This document shows, one piece after another, positions 43,086 through 51,975 of a stretch of 64,000 nucleotides of DNA. How positions within the stretch are numbered: the stretch's first letter is position 1; each line of letters opens with the position of its first letter. Origin of the DNA: Gemmatimonadota bacterium. GTDB taxonomy: Bacteria; Gemmatimonadota; Gemmatimonadetes; Longimicrobiales; Gaopeijiaceae. Below the pieces are notes generated by a model. It had not been told where the DNA came from. It saw only the letters and a list, made by a program, of their open reading frames with translations, and searched no databases. The stretch is taken from positions 2,048,001 through 2,112,000 of the forward strand of contig JAWKQO010000001.1 of assembly GCA_041390105.1 (NCBI GenBank). Direction: 5' to 3'. The translations under genes were made by a program, and so were the position numbers.

Positions 43086-44180
43086 CTAGAGCAAACCCGC
43101 CGCTCCCGCGCGCCGCTCGTTGGCCCGTTGCTCCAGGACGCCCCGCACGAAGTCGATCAAGGCCTCCCTGCCCACTCCCGGGAACGCCGCGGCGTGGGCA
43201 TCGAGGTCGAGCGCCAGCAGCGCCTCGTCCACCGGCTGGTCGGAGGTCCAGACCCGCTCCAGCACGGTGCAGGCTGCGTCCAGGAACGCCCGCTGTCCGT
43301 TCAACAGCGAACGGTCCGCCGGCACCGGGCCGTGGCCCGGAAGTGGAAGGAGGTCATCCAGATGGTCCAACACTTCGCGCGTCCCGCCCACGGTACCATC
43401 CCCGAACCAGGGAAGTCCTTGCTCGATCACATCGCCCACCGCCATGACCCCCGCGCCCGGGAGGCGCACGATCAGGTCTCCGTCCGTGTGCGCAGGGCCG
43501 GGATGCCGGACCTCCACCATCCCCTCCCAACCCGGCGGACTCCAGGCGTCCTGCACCTCGAGGGTTGGAGCCGTCACTCGCACCGCGCCCAGGTCCTGGA
43601 CGCGAACCTGATCCCGGTCCAGCACGTCTTCGACCTGTTGGCGGTCCGCCTCGCTCAACGCCCTGCCGTCGTCCGTCTCCCCGTTGGTCAACCAGCGCTG
43701 CAGCCGCTCCGAGCGGGCCGTCAGCCGGTCGATCTCTTCTTGGAAGCGTGCCTCCCCGTCCTCGCGTATGCGCCGCGCTGCGTTCGCCTGGGCGACGATC
43801 TGCACGTTCGGGAACGAGTCCGCGAACACCTGGTTCCCACCCATGTGATCCCAGTGCCAGTGGCTGTTGACCACCCAACGGACCGGTAGGTCCGTGCGCG
43901 CGCGGATCTCCCGCAACAGATCCAGGGCGGCACGGGGCGTGTCCCGCGTGTCGACGACCAGGACTCCGTCCGAACCAATGACGATCAGGGAGGTCGCATA
44001 CTGTGAATAGGGCACGCCTTCCTGCACGACGCTCGCGAGGACGCCCGGTCGCCACTCCTCGATGCGCCAGATCCCGGTGGGATCCTGCGCGACCAGGGGC
44101 GTGGACGCCGCAGCCAGGGGCCAGAGCGCGGCCGCCGCAAGCGAGCGAAGCCGTTCCACGCTGCGTCGTCGCGCGACCAT
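43086..44180 (-). CDS. Metallo-beta-lactamase-fold hydrolase, exported
   Basis: 364 residues from ATG 44180, preceded by GGAGGGAGA and beginning a signal peptide that ends L-V-A-Q. The fold's metal site is N-S-H-W-H-W-D-H-M-G-G (H-x-H-x-D-H), with further ligands in V-R-H-P-G-P-A-H-T-D-G-D and A-V-G-D-V-I and L-P-G-H-G-P. The extended middle insertion (about residues 140-200) and export resemble the group of secreted, glyoxalase-II-like and quinoprotein-relay-associated MBL proteins; substrate is unknown. It ends 56 bp before the malQ start on the same strand; whether it belongs to that operon is unclear. Confidence 0.85.
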   Translation of the reverse strand: MVARRRSVERLRSLAAAALWPLAAASTPLVAQDPTGIWRIEEWRPGVLASVVQEGVPYSQYATSLIVIGSDGVLVVDTRDTPRAALDLLREIRARTDLPVRWVVNSHWHWDHMGGNQVFADSFPNVQIVAQANAARRIREDGEARFQEEIDRLTARSERLQRWLTNGETDDGRALSEADRQQVEDVLDRDQVRVQDLGAVRVTAPTLEVQDAWSPPGWEGMVEVRHPGPAHTDGDLIVRLPGAGVMAVGDVIEQGLPWFGDGTVGGTREVLDHLDDLLPLPGHGPVPADRSLLNGQRAFLDAACTVLERVWTSDQPVDEALLALDLDAHAAAFPGVGREALIDFVRGVLEQRANERRAGAAGLL

Positions 44181-44315
44181 TCTCCCTCCGCTCCAGGACA
44201 GATGCATGCGCCAGACCGAGGTCCCAGGGACGAGGTCACGTACGCGGGCGGCGGGCCACGCTTTCAGCCCCATACGGGGCAATCCGCGTCCGGACACAGC
44301 ATCCGGCGTTCGGGC

Positions 44316-45287
44316 TCAGCGGCTCCCGCCGAGCCGTTGCACGATCTCGACGCGCCGGTTCAGCGCGCGGCCGGCTTCGCCGGTGTTGGTGGACACGGGC
44401 GCCAGGGGGCCGACCCCGCGGGTCTCCAGCCTGGACGCGGACACGCCGTGGTCTCGCACCAGCGCCTCACGCACTGCCGCGGCTCGCTCGGCGGAAAGCC
44501 TCAGATTGCCCTCCAACGTTCCGGTATCGTCGGTGTGCCCCACCACGTAGAAGTCTCCGGGCGCATCCGACAGGTACGTTGCGATCACGGCCAGGGCCGC
44601 AGCGGACTCCGGTTCGATCGCCGCGCTGCCGGTGGCGAAGTGGATGTCGTAGATCGCGATCTTCCCGGTCTCGGCGATCTCGGAGCGCATCCGCTCGAGA
44701 TCCAGGCTCACAGTGCCCTCCTCCATCGCCGCCACGGTGAGCTCCTCGACCATGTACAGATCCTGGTTCGTGGAGATCAGCACACAGACGTACAGCGTGT
44801 GGCTTCCCCGCGTGCGGCTTGCCACCAGATAGTAGTCGGGCTGCGTCGCGATGCGGTCGAGATCGCTCCGCCCCACGCGGCCGTCCGTGTTCCGGTAGGC
44901 CCGCGCGTTGAGGGGCGCTCCAGAACGCATGTAGACCTTGCGGATTGTCTGCTGCAGGGGCAGGCCCGGACCCGACGACACGTGCGTGGTGAAGCCGGCG
45001 GACGCGATTTCCCGTTCGTAGCTGCGAAAGACCTCGAGCGTGCTCTTGTCCCGAGGCTTGGTCAGCACCCGGCTCAGCAGCGCACCTTCGACCCGAGCGA
45101 CCTCAGGGTCGGCCGCGATCTCGACCGGGTACTCCAGCGCATCGTAGTCCGCCTCGTAGACTCCCTTCTCGACGCTCCCCGCGAAGGCACTCAACACGTT
45201 CTGGGCGGCGCCCGCCTGGACCGTGACCAGGGCCAAGGCGGCTGCAGTCAGGGCCATACCGGCGCGGCGGATCGGGGGTCTCGGCAT
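44316..45287 (-). CDS. OmpA family outer-membrane protein with DUF4892-like N-terminus
   Basis: 323 residues from ATG 45287 (GGGAGGG nearby) with a signal peptide ending A-G-A-A-Q. Residues about 35-190 have Y-P-V-E-I-A-A-D-P-E-V-A-R-V-E-G and F-R-S-Y-E-R-E-I-A-S-A-G-F, which resembles DUF4892 proteins. The C-terminal 115 residues are the OmpA peptidoglycan-binding domain: I-H-F-A-T-G-S-A-A-I-E-P, V-V-G-H-T-D-D-T-G, L-S-A-E-R-A-A-A-V, N-R-R-V-E-I-V. Thus it probably links the outer membrane to peptidoglycan. Next gene downstream is the MBL-fold hydrolase (135 bp). Confidence 0.85.
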   Translation of the reverse strand: MPRPPIRRAGMALTAAALALVTVQAGAAQNVLSAFAGSVEKGVYEADYDALEYPVEIAADPEVARVEGALLSRVLTKPRDKSTLEVFRSYEREIASAGFTTHVSSGPGLPLQQTIRKVYMRSGAPLNARAYRNTDGRVGRSDLDRIATQPDYYLVASRTRGSHTLYVCVLISTNQDLYMVEELTVAAMEEGTVSLDLERMRSEIAETGKIAIYDIHFATGSAAIEPESAAALAVIATYLSDAPGDFYVVGHTDDTGTLEGNLRLSAERAAAVREALVRDHGVSASRLETRGVGPLAPVSTNTGEAGRALNRRVEIVQRLGGSR

Positions 45288-45375
45288 CTGTCCCTCCCTG
45301 GAGAGTGTGCGGCATCCAAGGAGCCCAACGGCGAAACGGTGCTGGCGGGGACACCAACGCGCGAGCGGCGGCGCC

Positions 45376-45843
45376 TCAGCCCCCTGTACCGGCTGCACCC
45401 GCCCGCGAGGGCGCCAGCAGGCGCTCGAAGCGATCGAGGCAGCTCGTCCAACCGAACTGGTGCCCGTCCCTCGCTTCGACGCTCGGGAAACGCTCGTGGG
45501 TCACGGTGACCTCCGTTCCTTCCCCGGACGCGACAAACTCCACCGTGACCAGCGTCTCACCCATCCGGTGCGCCTCCTCACGCCAATCCCAGGTGTAGAC
45601 CAGTCGGTGCGGGCGATGGACGACGCGATAGGTTCCGTAGGCCGTGTAGCGCTCCTCGTCTCCCCGCATCCGGATCTCGTAGCCTCCGCCCACCCGCAGG
45701 TCCACGCTGGCCTCCTCGACCACGGCGTGCTCGGGGCAGGCCCACTGCTTCATCTGCGCCGGGTCGGTCCAGGCACGGAACACGCGCTCGAGGCCCGCCT
45801 CGACGCGTCGTGAGACCTTCACGGTCGACGTCTCCCCCATCAT
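45376..45843 (-). CDS. SRPBCC/AHSA1 family protein
   Basis: 155 residues from ATG 45843, whose ATGA overlaps the ArsR stop; an AGGAGG run sits just upstream. The START-like (AHSA1) fold is recognised from V-E-A-G-L-E-R-V-F-R-A-W-T-D-P-A-Q-M-K-Q-W, then V-D-L-R-V-G-G-G-Y-E-I-R-M and a final Y-T-W-D-W-R-E-E and T-H-E-R-F-P-S block. These proteins bind small hydrophobic molecules in a cavity. ArsR-SRPBCC pairs are common in bacteria, but no specific substrate has been set for this one. Confidence 0.88.
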   Translation of the reverse strand: MMGETSTVKVSRRVEAGLERVFRAWTDPAQMKQWACPEHAVVEEASVDLRVGGGYEIRMRGDEERYTAYGTYRVVHRPHRLVYTWDWREEAHRMGETLVTVEFVASGEGTEVTVTHERFPSVEARDGHQFGWTSCLDRFERLLAPSRAGAAGTGG

Positions 45844-46202
45844 CCCTCCTCCTCTGCCGCCGTAGGCGCAGTGCGCTCGAGGTACCGAGCCAACCCGTCC
45901 AGCTGCTGCTCCCAGAACCGCTGATAGCGCCCCACCCAATCGGCCACGTCCTTGAGCGGCGTCGGATCCAGGACGCAGCGGCTGACCCGCCCCTCCCGGG
46001 TACGCCGCACCAGGTGCGCCCCCTCCAACACGCGCAGGTGCTTGGAAATGGCGGGGCGGGTGATCTCGAAGGGCGCGGCCAGCTCTCCCACGGTGGCTTC
46101 CCCTTCCGTCAGGCGGGCCAGGATCGCCCGCCGTGTCGGGTCCGAGAGCGCGTGGAGGGTCCGGTCCAGGGTCGGATCGGTCTCGGCAAGAATGGTAACC
46201 AT
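45840..46202 (-). CDS. ArsR family winged-helix regulator
   Basis: 120 residues from ATG 46202. The ArsR fold is seen in L-H-A-L-S-D-P-T-R-R-A-I-L-A-R-L, V-G-E-L-A-A-P-F-E-I-T-R-P-A-I-S-K-H-L-R-V-L (recognition helix) and the wing V-R-R-T-R-E-G-R-V-S-R-C. The metal-binding E-L-C-V-C-D motif of ArsR/SmtB is absent, as in the ArsR-SRPBCC type. The start codon lies in a perfect palindrome that probably is the operator, so a bound repressor would also cover the start of the message. A TTG at 46238 is an alternative but has no ribosome site I would favour. Confidence 0.88.
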   Translation of the reverse strand: MVTILAETDPTLDRTLHALSDPTRRAILARLTEGEATVGELAAPFEITRPAISKHLRVLEGAHLVRRTREGRVSRCVLDPTPLKDVADWVGRYQRFWEQQLDGLARYLERTAPTAAEEEG

Positions 46203-46214
46203 ATGGTTACCATT
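46191..46214. promoter_or_regulatory. Perfect 24-bp palindrome over the arsR start codon (operator)
   Basis: Half-site AATGGTAACCAT with its exact complement centred at 46202/46203. It covers the proposed ATG and its first codons. Its size and dyad are typical of ArsR-type operators; autoregulation is inferred. Confidence 0.65.
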
Positions 46215-46263
46215 AGCGCCGAACCGTTCCCTGGTCAAGGCAGGGATCCGTTCGACCCAGGCC

Positions 46264-48639
46264 TCAGTACCGCAGCAATCGCGTGAACTTCAGCGCCAGC
46301 GCCCGGTTGCGGAGCCCGGTTCCACCCGGTCCCGTATCGCGCTCATCGGTCCATACCACGAACAGCTCGCTGCCCGGCCGGTACTCCCAGCGGAAGCGGA
46401 CGTTGCTGGAGAGGCTGTTGGCGTCTTCGTTGTACTGGAACAGGCTGCTCGCGAACATGCGCGCGGTGAAGGCGTAGTCCGCGCGCAGTCGCAGCACGGT
46501 TTGAGTGGATTCGCCAACGGGTAGGTCGATGAAGTTCAGGCTGACACCGGGCTCCAGCGAGAGGCGCTGCGTGACCACCACCCTGCCCTGGTTCACGCTG
46601 AGCGAACGGATGGACCCGTCGTAGAACTCGCCCCAATTGAAGGCGACGTTCCCGGAAAGTCGCCGCTGCGGCCCGAAATTGTAGGACAGCCGGTAGTCGG
46701 TGAACTCGTAGGCACCGGGAACGATGGTCAGGTCGGAGGACACCTCGAACGGGTCGACCAGACGCTCGAACGCCTTGGTGGTCTGGAAGAACACCTGGTC
46801 GCTGTTCTCCAGCTCGATGTTGAAGTTGGCTTCCTGACTGCGGGACTCCATGCGTCCCTGGCGGTCCTCGAAGTAGTCCACCGTAGCCACCCAGGTCAGC
46901 TTGCGGACCGCCTCCACGGCGGCCGGACGCGGGCTGAAGCGGGCGGATGTGGACCACTTGCGAAAGCCACTCCTCCTCAAGAAACCCACCTCGGGGTTGA
47001 AGTCGGCACCCACCTCCAGTGCAGAAGCAGTCAGCCCGTACTTGTCCGCAGCGTAGGCGCCTTGCACCTGCCAGCTCTGATCGTCGGAACCGTAGCCCGA
47101 GGTGGCGGTCTGGGCCCAGTAGGCGCCCAGATTCAGATTGGTGAAGAACGCGAACGCCGCGTCCACGCCATAGGCCTGATTGGAGCCCTCGCCCCCGGCG
47201 GCCTGCGAGCGATTGGTGAAGAGCGCGCCGATGGAGCTGCGCTTCAGGATGTCGCGTTTGACGCGCAGCACGGAGTAGTTCGTGGACGGGATCCCCGCCG
47301 CGTCCACGCCTCCGGCCTGGATGTTCATGGCGCCCACGCCGAAGGAGCCCACCTTGCCCGTGACGCGCGCCCCCGCCTGGATGGGCACCAGCTCACCGCT
47401 CTGAAGCCCGATGCGGCGGCTGTAGAACAGTGAAGGCGCGTCTCCGCCGCCTCCTCCGAAACCGCCACCCCCTCCGCCACCACCACCACCCCCTCCACCG
47501 CCGCCGCCCCCGCCGAATCCGAACCCACCCCCGCCGCGGCCGAAGTCGAACATGCCGCGCCCCTCGAGGAAGAACTCGCGCTTCTCGGGGAAGAAGAGGC
47601 TGAAGCGGGTGAGGTTGACCTGCTGCTCGTCCACTTCGACCTGCGCGAAGTCGGTGTTCAGCGTGAGGTCGGCGGTGAGGTTGGATGTGAGCGCGTACTT
47701 GAGGTCGACCCCCACATCACCACTCGTGCGATTGTCCACGACCGGATCGGCCGTACGGTCGGTATTGAGCCCCGCCAGCCCGTAGGGCTTGATTTCCACG
47801 TTGCTGCCGGCCGGCGGAAGATCGAGCCCCACCAGGGTGCCTCCGGAGGAGACGCGGTTGAGCGCCTGTGGTCCGGCCAGGAAGGCCGGGACCGGATTCA
47901 GGTACGCCCACTCGTTCTTGTGGCGGATGGAACGCCGCATCTGGATGCCCCAGAGCGGCTCCGGCCCCTCCTTGTAGCGCAGCGACTTGAAGGGGATCGC
48001 CATCTCGAGCGTCCAGCCTCCGTCGAAGCGGCCCGCGGCCACGTCCCATACGGGATTCCAATCGGTGTTGGGGCCACCTTCATCCACGACCTGGTAGTCG
48101 GAGCGGCCCCCCAACGGATTGGCGTAGAACATCGATCCGCTGCGCCGATCGTAGAACGTGTCCAGCATCACACCGAAGTGCTCGTTGTTGCGGAGTCCGG
48201 GCGTATCGCGGCGCAGCTCGTTGGCGATCCAGGTCGAGGGCGGAGAGGAGTCCCAGCAGCGGCAGGTGATGTACAGGTTCTCGTCGTCGTAGGAGATCCA
48301 GACGTCCGTGCGCTCCGTGGAGGGCGCCCCTGAGACCGGGGCCGCCTGGATGAAGTCGCCGAAGGGCTCATTGCCTTCGTAGACCGGCTCGTCCAGGCGG
48401 CCGTCGAGACGGAGTGGCTCACTCAAGCGGATGGCCCGCACGGTGGCGCGCCCGGAGGCGTCACGCGTGATCGAGGCGGGGGCCGCAGGAGCGGGCGATC
48501 CGTCGATCACCGAGCGCTCGGGCTGGCTCCCCACGTCATTGCCGGCCTGCTGCGCGGCCCTCAGCGGCGCCGCGCCGCTCAGGCTGTAGGAGAGCAGGGT
48601 CAGCGCCAGGGCGCGGCCGGCCGGATGGGTTCGGAGCAT
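46264..48639 (-). CDS. DUF5916 outer-membrane protein (copy 2), with polyglycine insert
   Basis: 791 residues from ATG 48639, which gives a signal peptide (A-L-T-L-L-S-Y-S-L-S-G-A-A-P-L-R-A-A). The N-terminal domain has L-R-L-D-G-R-L-D-E-P-V-Y, then D-F-A-Q-V-E-V-D-E-Q-Q-V-N-L-T-R-F and F-F-P-E-K-R-E-F-F-L-E-G hallmark, followed by a barrel-like C-terminus ending F-T-R-L-L-R-Y. Just after the hallmark is a run of about 30 residues almost all Gly with a few Phe (DNA about 47440-47530), an unstructured insert not seen in the other copies here. Located downstream of the arsR operator on the same strand. Function unknown. Confidence 0.87.
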   Translation of the reverse strand: MLRTHPAGRALALTLLSYSLSGAAPLRAAQQAGNDVGSQPERSVIDGSPAPAAPASITRDASGRATVRAIRLSEPLRLDGRLDEPVYEGNEPFGDFIQAAPVSGAPSTERTDVWISYDDENLYITCRCWDSSPPSTWIANELRRDTPGLRNNEHFGVMLDTFYDRRSGSMFYANPLGGRSDYQVVDEGGPNTDWNPVWDVAAGRFDGGWTLEMAIPFKSLRYKEGPEPLWGIQMRRSIRHKNEWAYLNPVPAFLAGPQALNRVSSGGTLVGLDLPPAGSNVEIKPYGLAGLNTDRTADPVVDNRTSGDVGVDLKYALTSNLTADLTLNTDFAQVEVDEQQVNLTRFSLFFPEKREFFLEGRGMFDFGRGGGGFGFGGGGGGGGGGGGGGGGGGFGGGGGDAPSLFYSRRIGLQSGELVPIQAGARVTGKVGSFGVGAMNIQAGGVDAAGIPSTNYSVLRVKRDILKRSSIGALFTNRSQAAGGEGSNQAYGVDAAFAFFTNLNLGAYWAQTATSGYGSDDQSWQVQGAYAADKYGLTASALEVGADFNPEVGFLRRSGFRKWSTSARFSPRPAAVEAVRKLTWVATVDYFEDRQGRMESRSQEANFNIELENSDQVFFQTTKAFERLVDPFEVSSDLTIVPGAYEFTDYRLSYNFGPQRRLSGNVAFNWGEFYDGSIRSLSVNQGRVVVTQRLSLEPGVSLNFIDLPVGESTQTVLRLRADYAFTARMFASSLFQYNEDANSLSSNVRFRWEYRPGSELFVVWTDERDTGPGGTGLRNRALALKFTRLLRY

Positions 48640-48822
48640 GGGACCTGGGCGGCTGGAGTCGAGCGTGGGGTCAGTCGGGAAAGATGGGGGCCCCCCCATC
48701 CCTTGAGTAGACCGGCCCTCGCTTCGCCCTGGCTGCGCGCGATTCCCCGTGGCGGGCGACACCCGAGCGCCGGGGCGTCCGCCTGCGGGGGCTCCTCGGT
48801 CGCGCCCCGAACGTCGCTGTGG

Positions 48823-49572
48823 TCAGCCCCGTCCCACGAAGGGCATCTCCGCCGCCATCACCGTCAGGCTCAGCACCATCGCGTCGGGGGGCAGGCTCGC
48901 CATGTACGCCACCGCTCGGGCTACGTCGTCCACATCCATGCGGGGTTCGCTCTTCGTCGACCCGTCCGCCTGTGGTACGCCCTCGGCCATCCGCTGCGTC
49001 ATCGCGGTCGCGGCATTGCCGATATCGATCTGTCCGCAGGTGATGCCGTGAGCACGGCCCTCCAGGGCGATCGACCTCGTCAAGCCGGTGAGCGCGTGCT
49101 TGCTCGCGGTATAGGGCGCCGAGTAGGGACGGGGTGTATGCGCCGAGAGCGAGCCGTTGTTGATGATCCGCCCGCCGGAGGGAGATTGTCGCTTCATGAG
49201 CGCGATCGCCCGCTGCGCGCACAGGAAGGCACCGGTCAGGTTGGTGTCCACCACGCGCCGCCAGTCTTCCACGGAGAGCGCCTCCAAGGGCACTGCGGGC
49301 CCACCGGTTCCGGCATTGTTGAACAGCAGGTCGAGCCTGCCGAAGCGGGCTTCCACGGCGTCGAACAGCGCGTGTACGGCGGCGGGGTCGGAGACGTCGG
49401 TCGGAACGACCAGCGCGCCCTCCCTCAGCTCGGCCGCCAACGCCTCGAGGGGTTGGGCCCGTCGCCCCGCCAGCACCAGCGTGAACCCGCCCTGCGCCAG
49501 CGCTTGCGCCGAGGCACGCCCGATCCCGGACCCTGCCCCGGTGACGAGAGCGACTCTGGGACGTGCATCCAT
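48823..49572 (-). CDS. Short-chain dehydrogenase/reductase (SDR)
   Basis: 249 residues, the classical SDR size. Rossmann motif T-G-A-G-S-G-I-G-R-A near the N-terminus, N-N-A-G-T-G-G, and the catalytic triad as Ser in N-N-G-S-L-S-A-H and Y-x-x-x-K in Y-T-A-S-K-H-A-L. It will bind NAD(P)H and reduce or oxidise a carbonyl; the substrate is not shown. It lies 14 bp after the stop of the DUF5916 gene copy 3 on the same strand. Confidence 0.9.
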   Translation of the reverse strand: MDARPRVALVTGAGSGIGRASAQALAQGGFTLVLAGRRAQPLEALAAELREGALVVPTDVSDPAAVHALFDAVEARFGRLDLLFNNAGTGGPAVPLEALSVEDWRRVVDTNLTGAFLCAQRAIALMKRQSPSGGRIINNGSLSAHTPRPYSAPYTASKHALTGLTRSIALEGRAHGITCGQIDIGNAATAMTQRMAEGVPQADGSTKSEPRMDVDDVARAVAYMASLPPDAMVLSLTVMAAEMPFVGRG

Positions 49573-49586
49573 CGGAGGCTTCCTCT

Positions 49587-51806
49587 TCAGAAGACGAGCA
49601 GGCGCGTCACCTTGAGCGTCACGAAACGTTCCAGCACTCCGCCGCCGTCCCGCTCGCGGCGTTCCGTGTAGAGCAGGAACAGATCACTCAAGGGCGCGTG
49701 GATCAGGTTCGCCCGCAGGTTCGTGATCGTCTCTCCGGTGTCGCCGTTGTATTGAACGAAGGCACCGAAGTTCAGCGTGGTGGAGACCGCGTACTTGAGG
49801 CGGGCGCTGTACAGGTTGACGGTGAAGTCCTGACCCTGCACCGACAGATCGTTGCGCGAGGCTTCCAGCTCGGCCGTGAAGCCGGCGCTGGGCTGCCAGC
49901 GGCCCGAGCCGCCCACACTGAAGCGGGTGCCGCCGAAGTAGCCTCCGCCCGACACGTTGACCGACCCCGAGAACGAGCGACCCTGGCTGGAGCTGTAGCG
50001 GGCCGAGCCCTCGTTGAAGCTGTAGTCGCCCATGGGGATCTCGGTCCCGGACACCCGGAAGGGAGCGCTCAGCCGCTCGAACCGATTCGTATACGAGACG
50101 TTGATCGAGGAGCGGTCGGCGAAGCTGAAGGCCACGGCACCGCCGACCTCTCGGGTCTCCAGCCGTCCGTCCAGGTCGGTGATATAGGTGCCTTCGACGT
50201 ACGGGTTGATCTCCTGCAGGAAGGAGCGACCCACCCGCGGATGTACACCCACGGTGGCATAGCCCTCCCGGATGCCGGTCCGACGCACGAAGCCGATGCC
50301 CGGGTCGAAGTCGGCTCCGATGCGGCGCACGGCTGAAGAGAGGTCCCAGAACGCGTCCCGCCACCCCACGGCCAGGCGGGCCGCCTCGCCGTCTCCTGGC
50401 TCGCCATCGCTGGAGCTGGCGCCGTAGGCGTTGACGTACAGGTGACCGGCCAGGCGGAGGTTGGTGTCGAAGCCCACCGTGCGGTTGTACGCGCCGCCCT
50501 CCACTCCGGTGGCCTGTCGGTTGGTGAACATGACACCCACGTCAGAATCCCCGAGCACGCTCTTGCGCAGCCGCACCACGCTGAAGTTCTCGGCCGGGTC
50601 CTCGGCGAACTCCTCGCTCTGCATGTTCAGCAGGCCCACCTCGAGGGGACCGACCCGTCCGCTCAGGCGCGCCCCGCCCAGGAGCGGGACCGGCGTTCCG
50701 GACTTGAGGCCGATCTCGCGGGAGTGGAACAGCGTGAAGTCCCTCAGCGACGTGCCCGAGCGGGGCGAGCCCGGCCCATGGTTCACGTCGCCGAAGGTGA
50801 AGGTGCCGGAGTTCTCCAGGAAGAACTCGCGTTGCTCGGGAAAGAAGAGGGGGAAGCGAGTGAGGTTGACCTGCTCCTGATCGGCTTCCACCTGACTGAA
50901 GTCGGTGCGATAGGTGAGGTCGAGCGTCAGGTTGGGTGTGATCCCGTACTTCAGATCGATACCGGCGTCGGCCTCGTTGCCGCGGAGATCGGTGGCGATC
51001 GCTGTACCCGAGGCGCGCGTGGCCAGCGCGAACGGCTTGACGGTCAGGTTGCGCCCCGCAGGCAGGGTGCCGAGTCCCTCCATCGTCCCCGCGAGCGAGA
51101 CCAGGAAGATCCGGTTGCGCCGATCGAGCGGGGCCCAGTACGAGACCTCGTTCTTGCGACGGATGCGACGCATGAGGTTGAGGCCCCACCGCTGGTCGGC
51201 CAGGCCGGGATCGAAGCGCAGCGTTCGCCAGGGGATCCGCATCTCCACGGTCCAGCCTTGGTCGTGTACCGTGGTCCGCACGTCGACGACGCCGTTCCAT
51301 CCGTAGTCGCGGCTGCGGCCGTTGTCGAACGTCTGCCCGTCCTTGAGGCCTCCCTCGGGGTTCACGAAGAAGACGAACGAGTTGCGACGATCGAGAAACG
51401 TATCCAGGCCGATCCCCAGCGCGTCCATCTCCTCGAAGAGGATCCCCGGCGCGTCGCGCTCCAGGCTCTTGGTGATCAGCCCCTGGGGATCGGAGTCGTG
51501 CATCTCCGCCGCGACGTACAGCGCGCCCTCGTCGTAGCCGAGGTACACGGCGGTCTCCTCGGAGGCCGGCTCTCCGTCGAAGGGCTGCGCCTGCCGGAAG
51601 GCGGTGATGGGGACCACGCTCGCCCAGGCGGGCTCGTCCAGTCGCCCGTCGATCTCGATTCCCGACACCCGACCGATCGTCACCGTGGGCCGGGGCAGCG
51701 CCTCCAGGTCGGGGGGCGGGGCCCCGGAGGTACTCTGGGCCCCACCTGCCGCCGGCAGCATCGCCCACAGCAACAGGGTCAGGGTCAGCGGGGTCCCGGA
51801 GCGCAC
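49587..51806 (-). CDS. DUF5916 outer-membrane protein (copy 3)
   Basis: 739 residues from GTG 51806, chosen because it starts a signal peptide (R-S-G-T-P-L-T-L-T-L-L-L-W-A-M-L-P-A-A-G-G-A-Q) and earlier ATG 51977 gives a long non-signal extension that overlaps the divergent gene. There is no clear ribosome site, so the start is uncertain. Family marks: I-E-I-D-G-R-L-D-E-P-A-W, D-F-S-Q-V-E-A-D-Q-E-Q-V-N-L-T-R-F, F-F-P-E-Q-R-E-F-F-L-E-N and a final V-T-L-K-V-T-R-L-L-V-F. It is divergent from copy 4, to which it is closely similar, and is followed by the SDR gene. Confidence 0.85.
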   Translation of the reverse strand: MRSGTPLTLTLLLWAMLPAAGGAQSTSGAPPPDLEALPRPTVTIGRVSGIEIDGRLDEPAWASVVPITAFRQAQPFDGEPASEETAVYLGYDEGALYVAAEMHDSDPQGLITKSLERDAPGILFEEMDALGIGLDTFLDRRNSFVFFVNPEGGLKDGQTFDNGRSRDYGWNGVVDVRTTVHDQGWTVEMRIPWRTLRFDPGLADQRWGLNLMRRIRRKNEVSYWAPLDRRNRIFLVSLAGTMEGLGTLPAGRNLTVKPFALATRASGTAIATDLRGNEADAGIDLKYGITPNLTLDLTYRTDFSQVEADQEQVNLTRFPLFFPEQREFFLENSGTFTFGDVNHGPGSPRSGTSLRDFTLFHSREIGLKSGTPVPLLGGARLSGRVGPLEVGLLNMQSEEFAEDPAENFSVVRLRKSVLGDSDVGVMFTNRQATGVEGGAYNRTVGFDTNLRLAGHLYVNAYGASSSDGEPGDGEAARLAVGWRDAFWDLSSAVRRIGADFDPGIGFVRRTGIREGYATVGVHPRVGRSFLQEINPYVEGTYITDLDGRLETREVGGAVAFSFADRSSINVSYTNRFERLSAPFRVSGTEIPMGDYSFNEGSARYSSSQGRSFSGSVNVSGGGYFGGTRFSVGGSGRWQPSAGFTAELEASRNDLSVQGQDFTVNLYSARLKYAVSTTLNFGAFVQYNGDTGETITNLRANLIHAPLSDLFLLYTERRERDGGGVLERFVTLKVTRLLVF

Positions 51807-51975
51807 CGCAGTCTGGACGGGCCCGGGCGTGCGGCGTTGTTCGTCAGTCCGGCTCAAGATCGGTGCGGGAGGAGGTCCGTCGGTCGCGGGCGCTGGAAGT
51901 ATGCCCCCCTTCCCTCGCCCTGGCGATAGGGCGCTCCACTTGACTTCCCGCTCGGCTGCGGTCAAATCGGGCGCC

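Noticed and set aside
47440..47530. CRISPR or tandem repeat array
   Set aside because: It is a low-complexity Gly-coding tract within an intact gene, without repeat-spacer structure.
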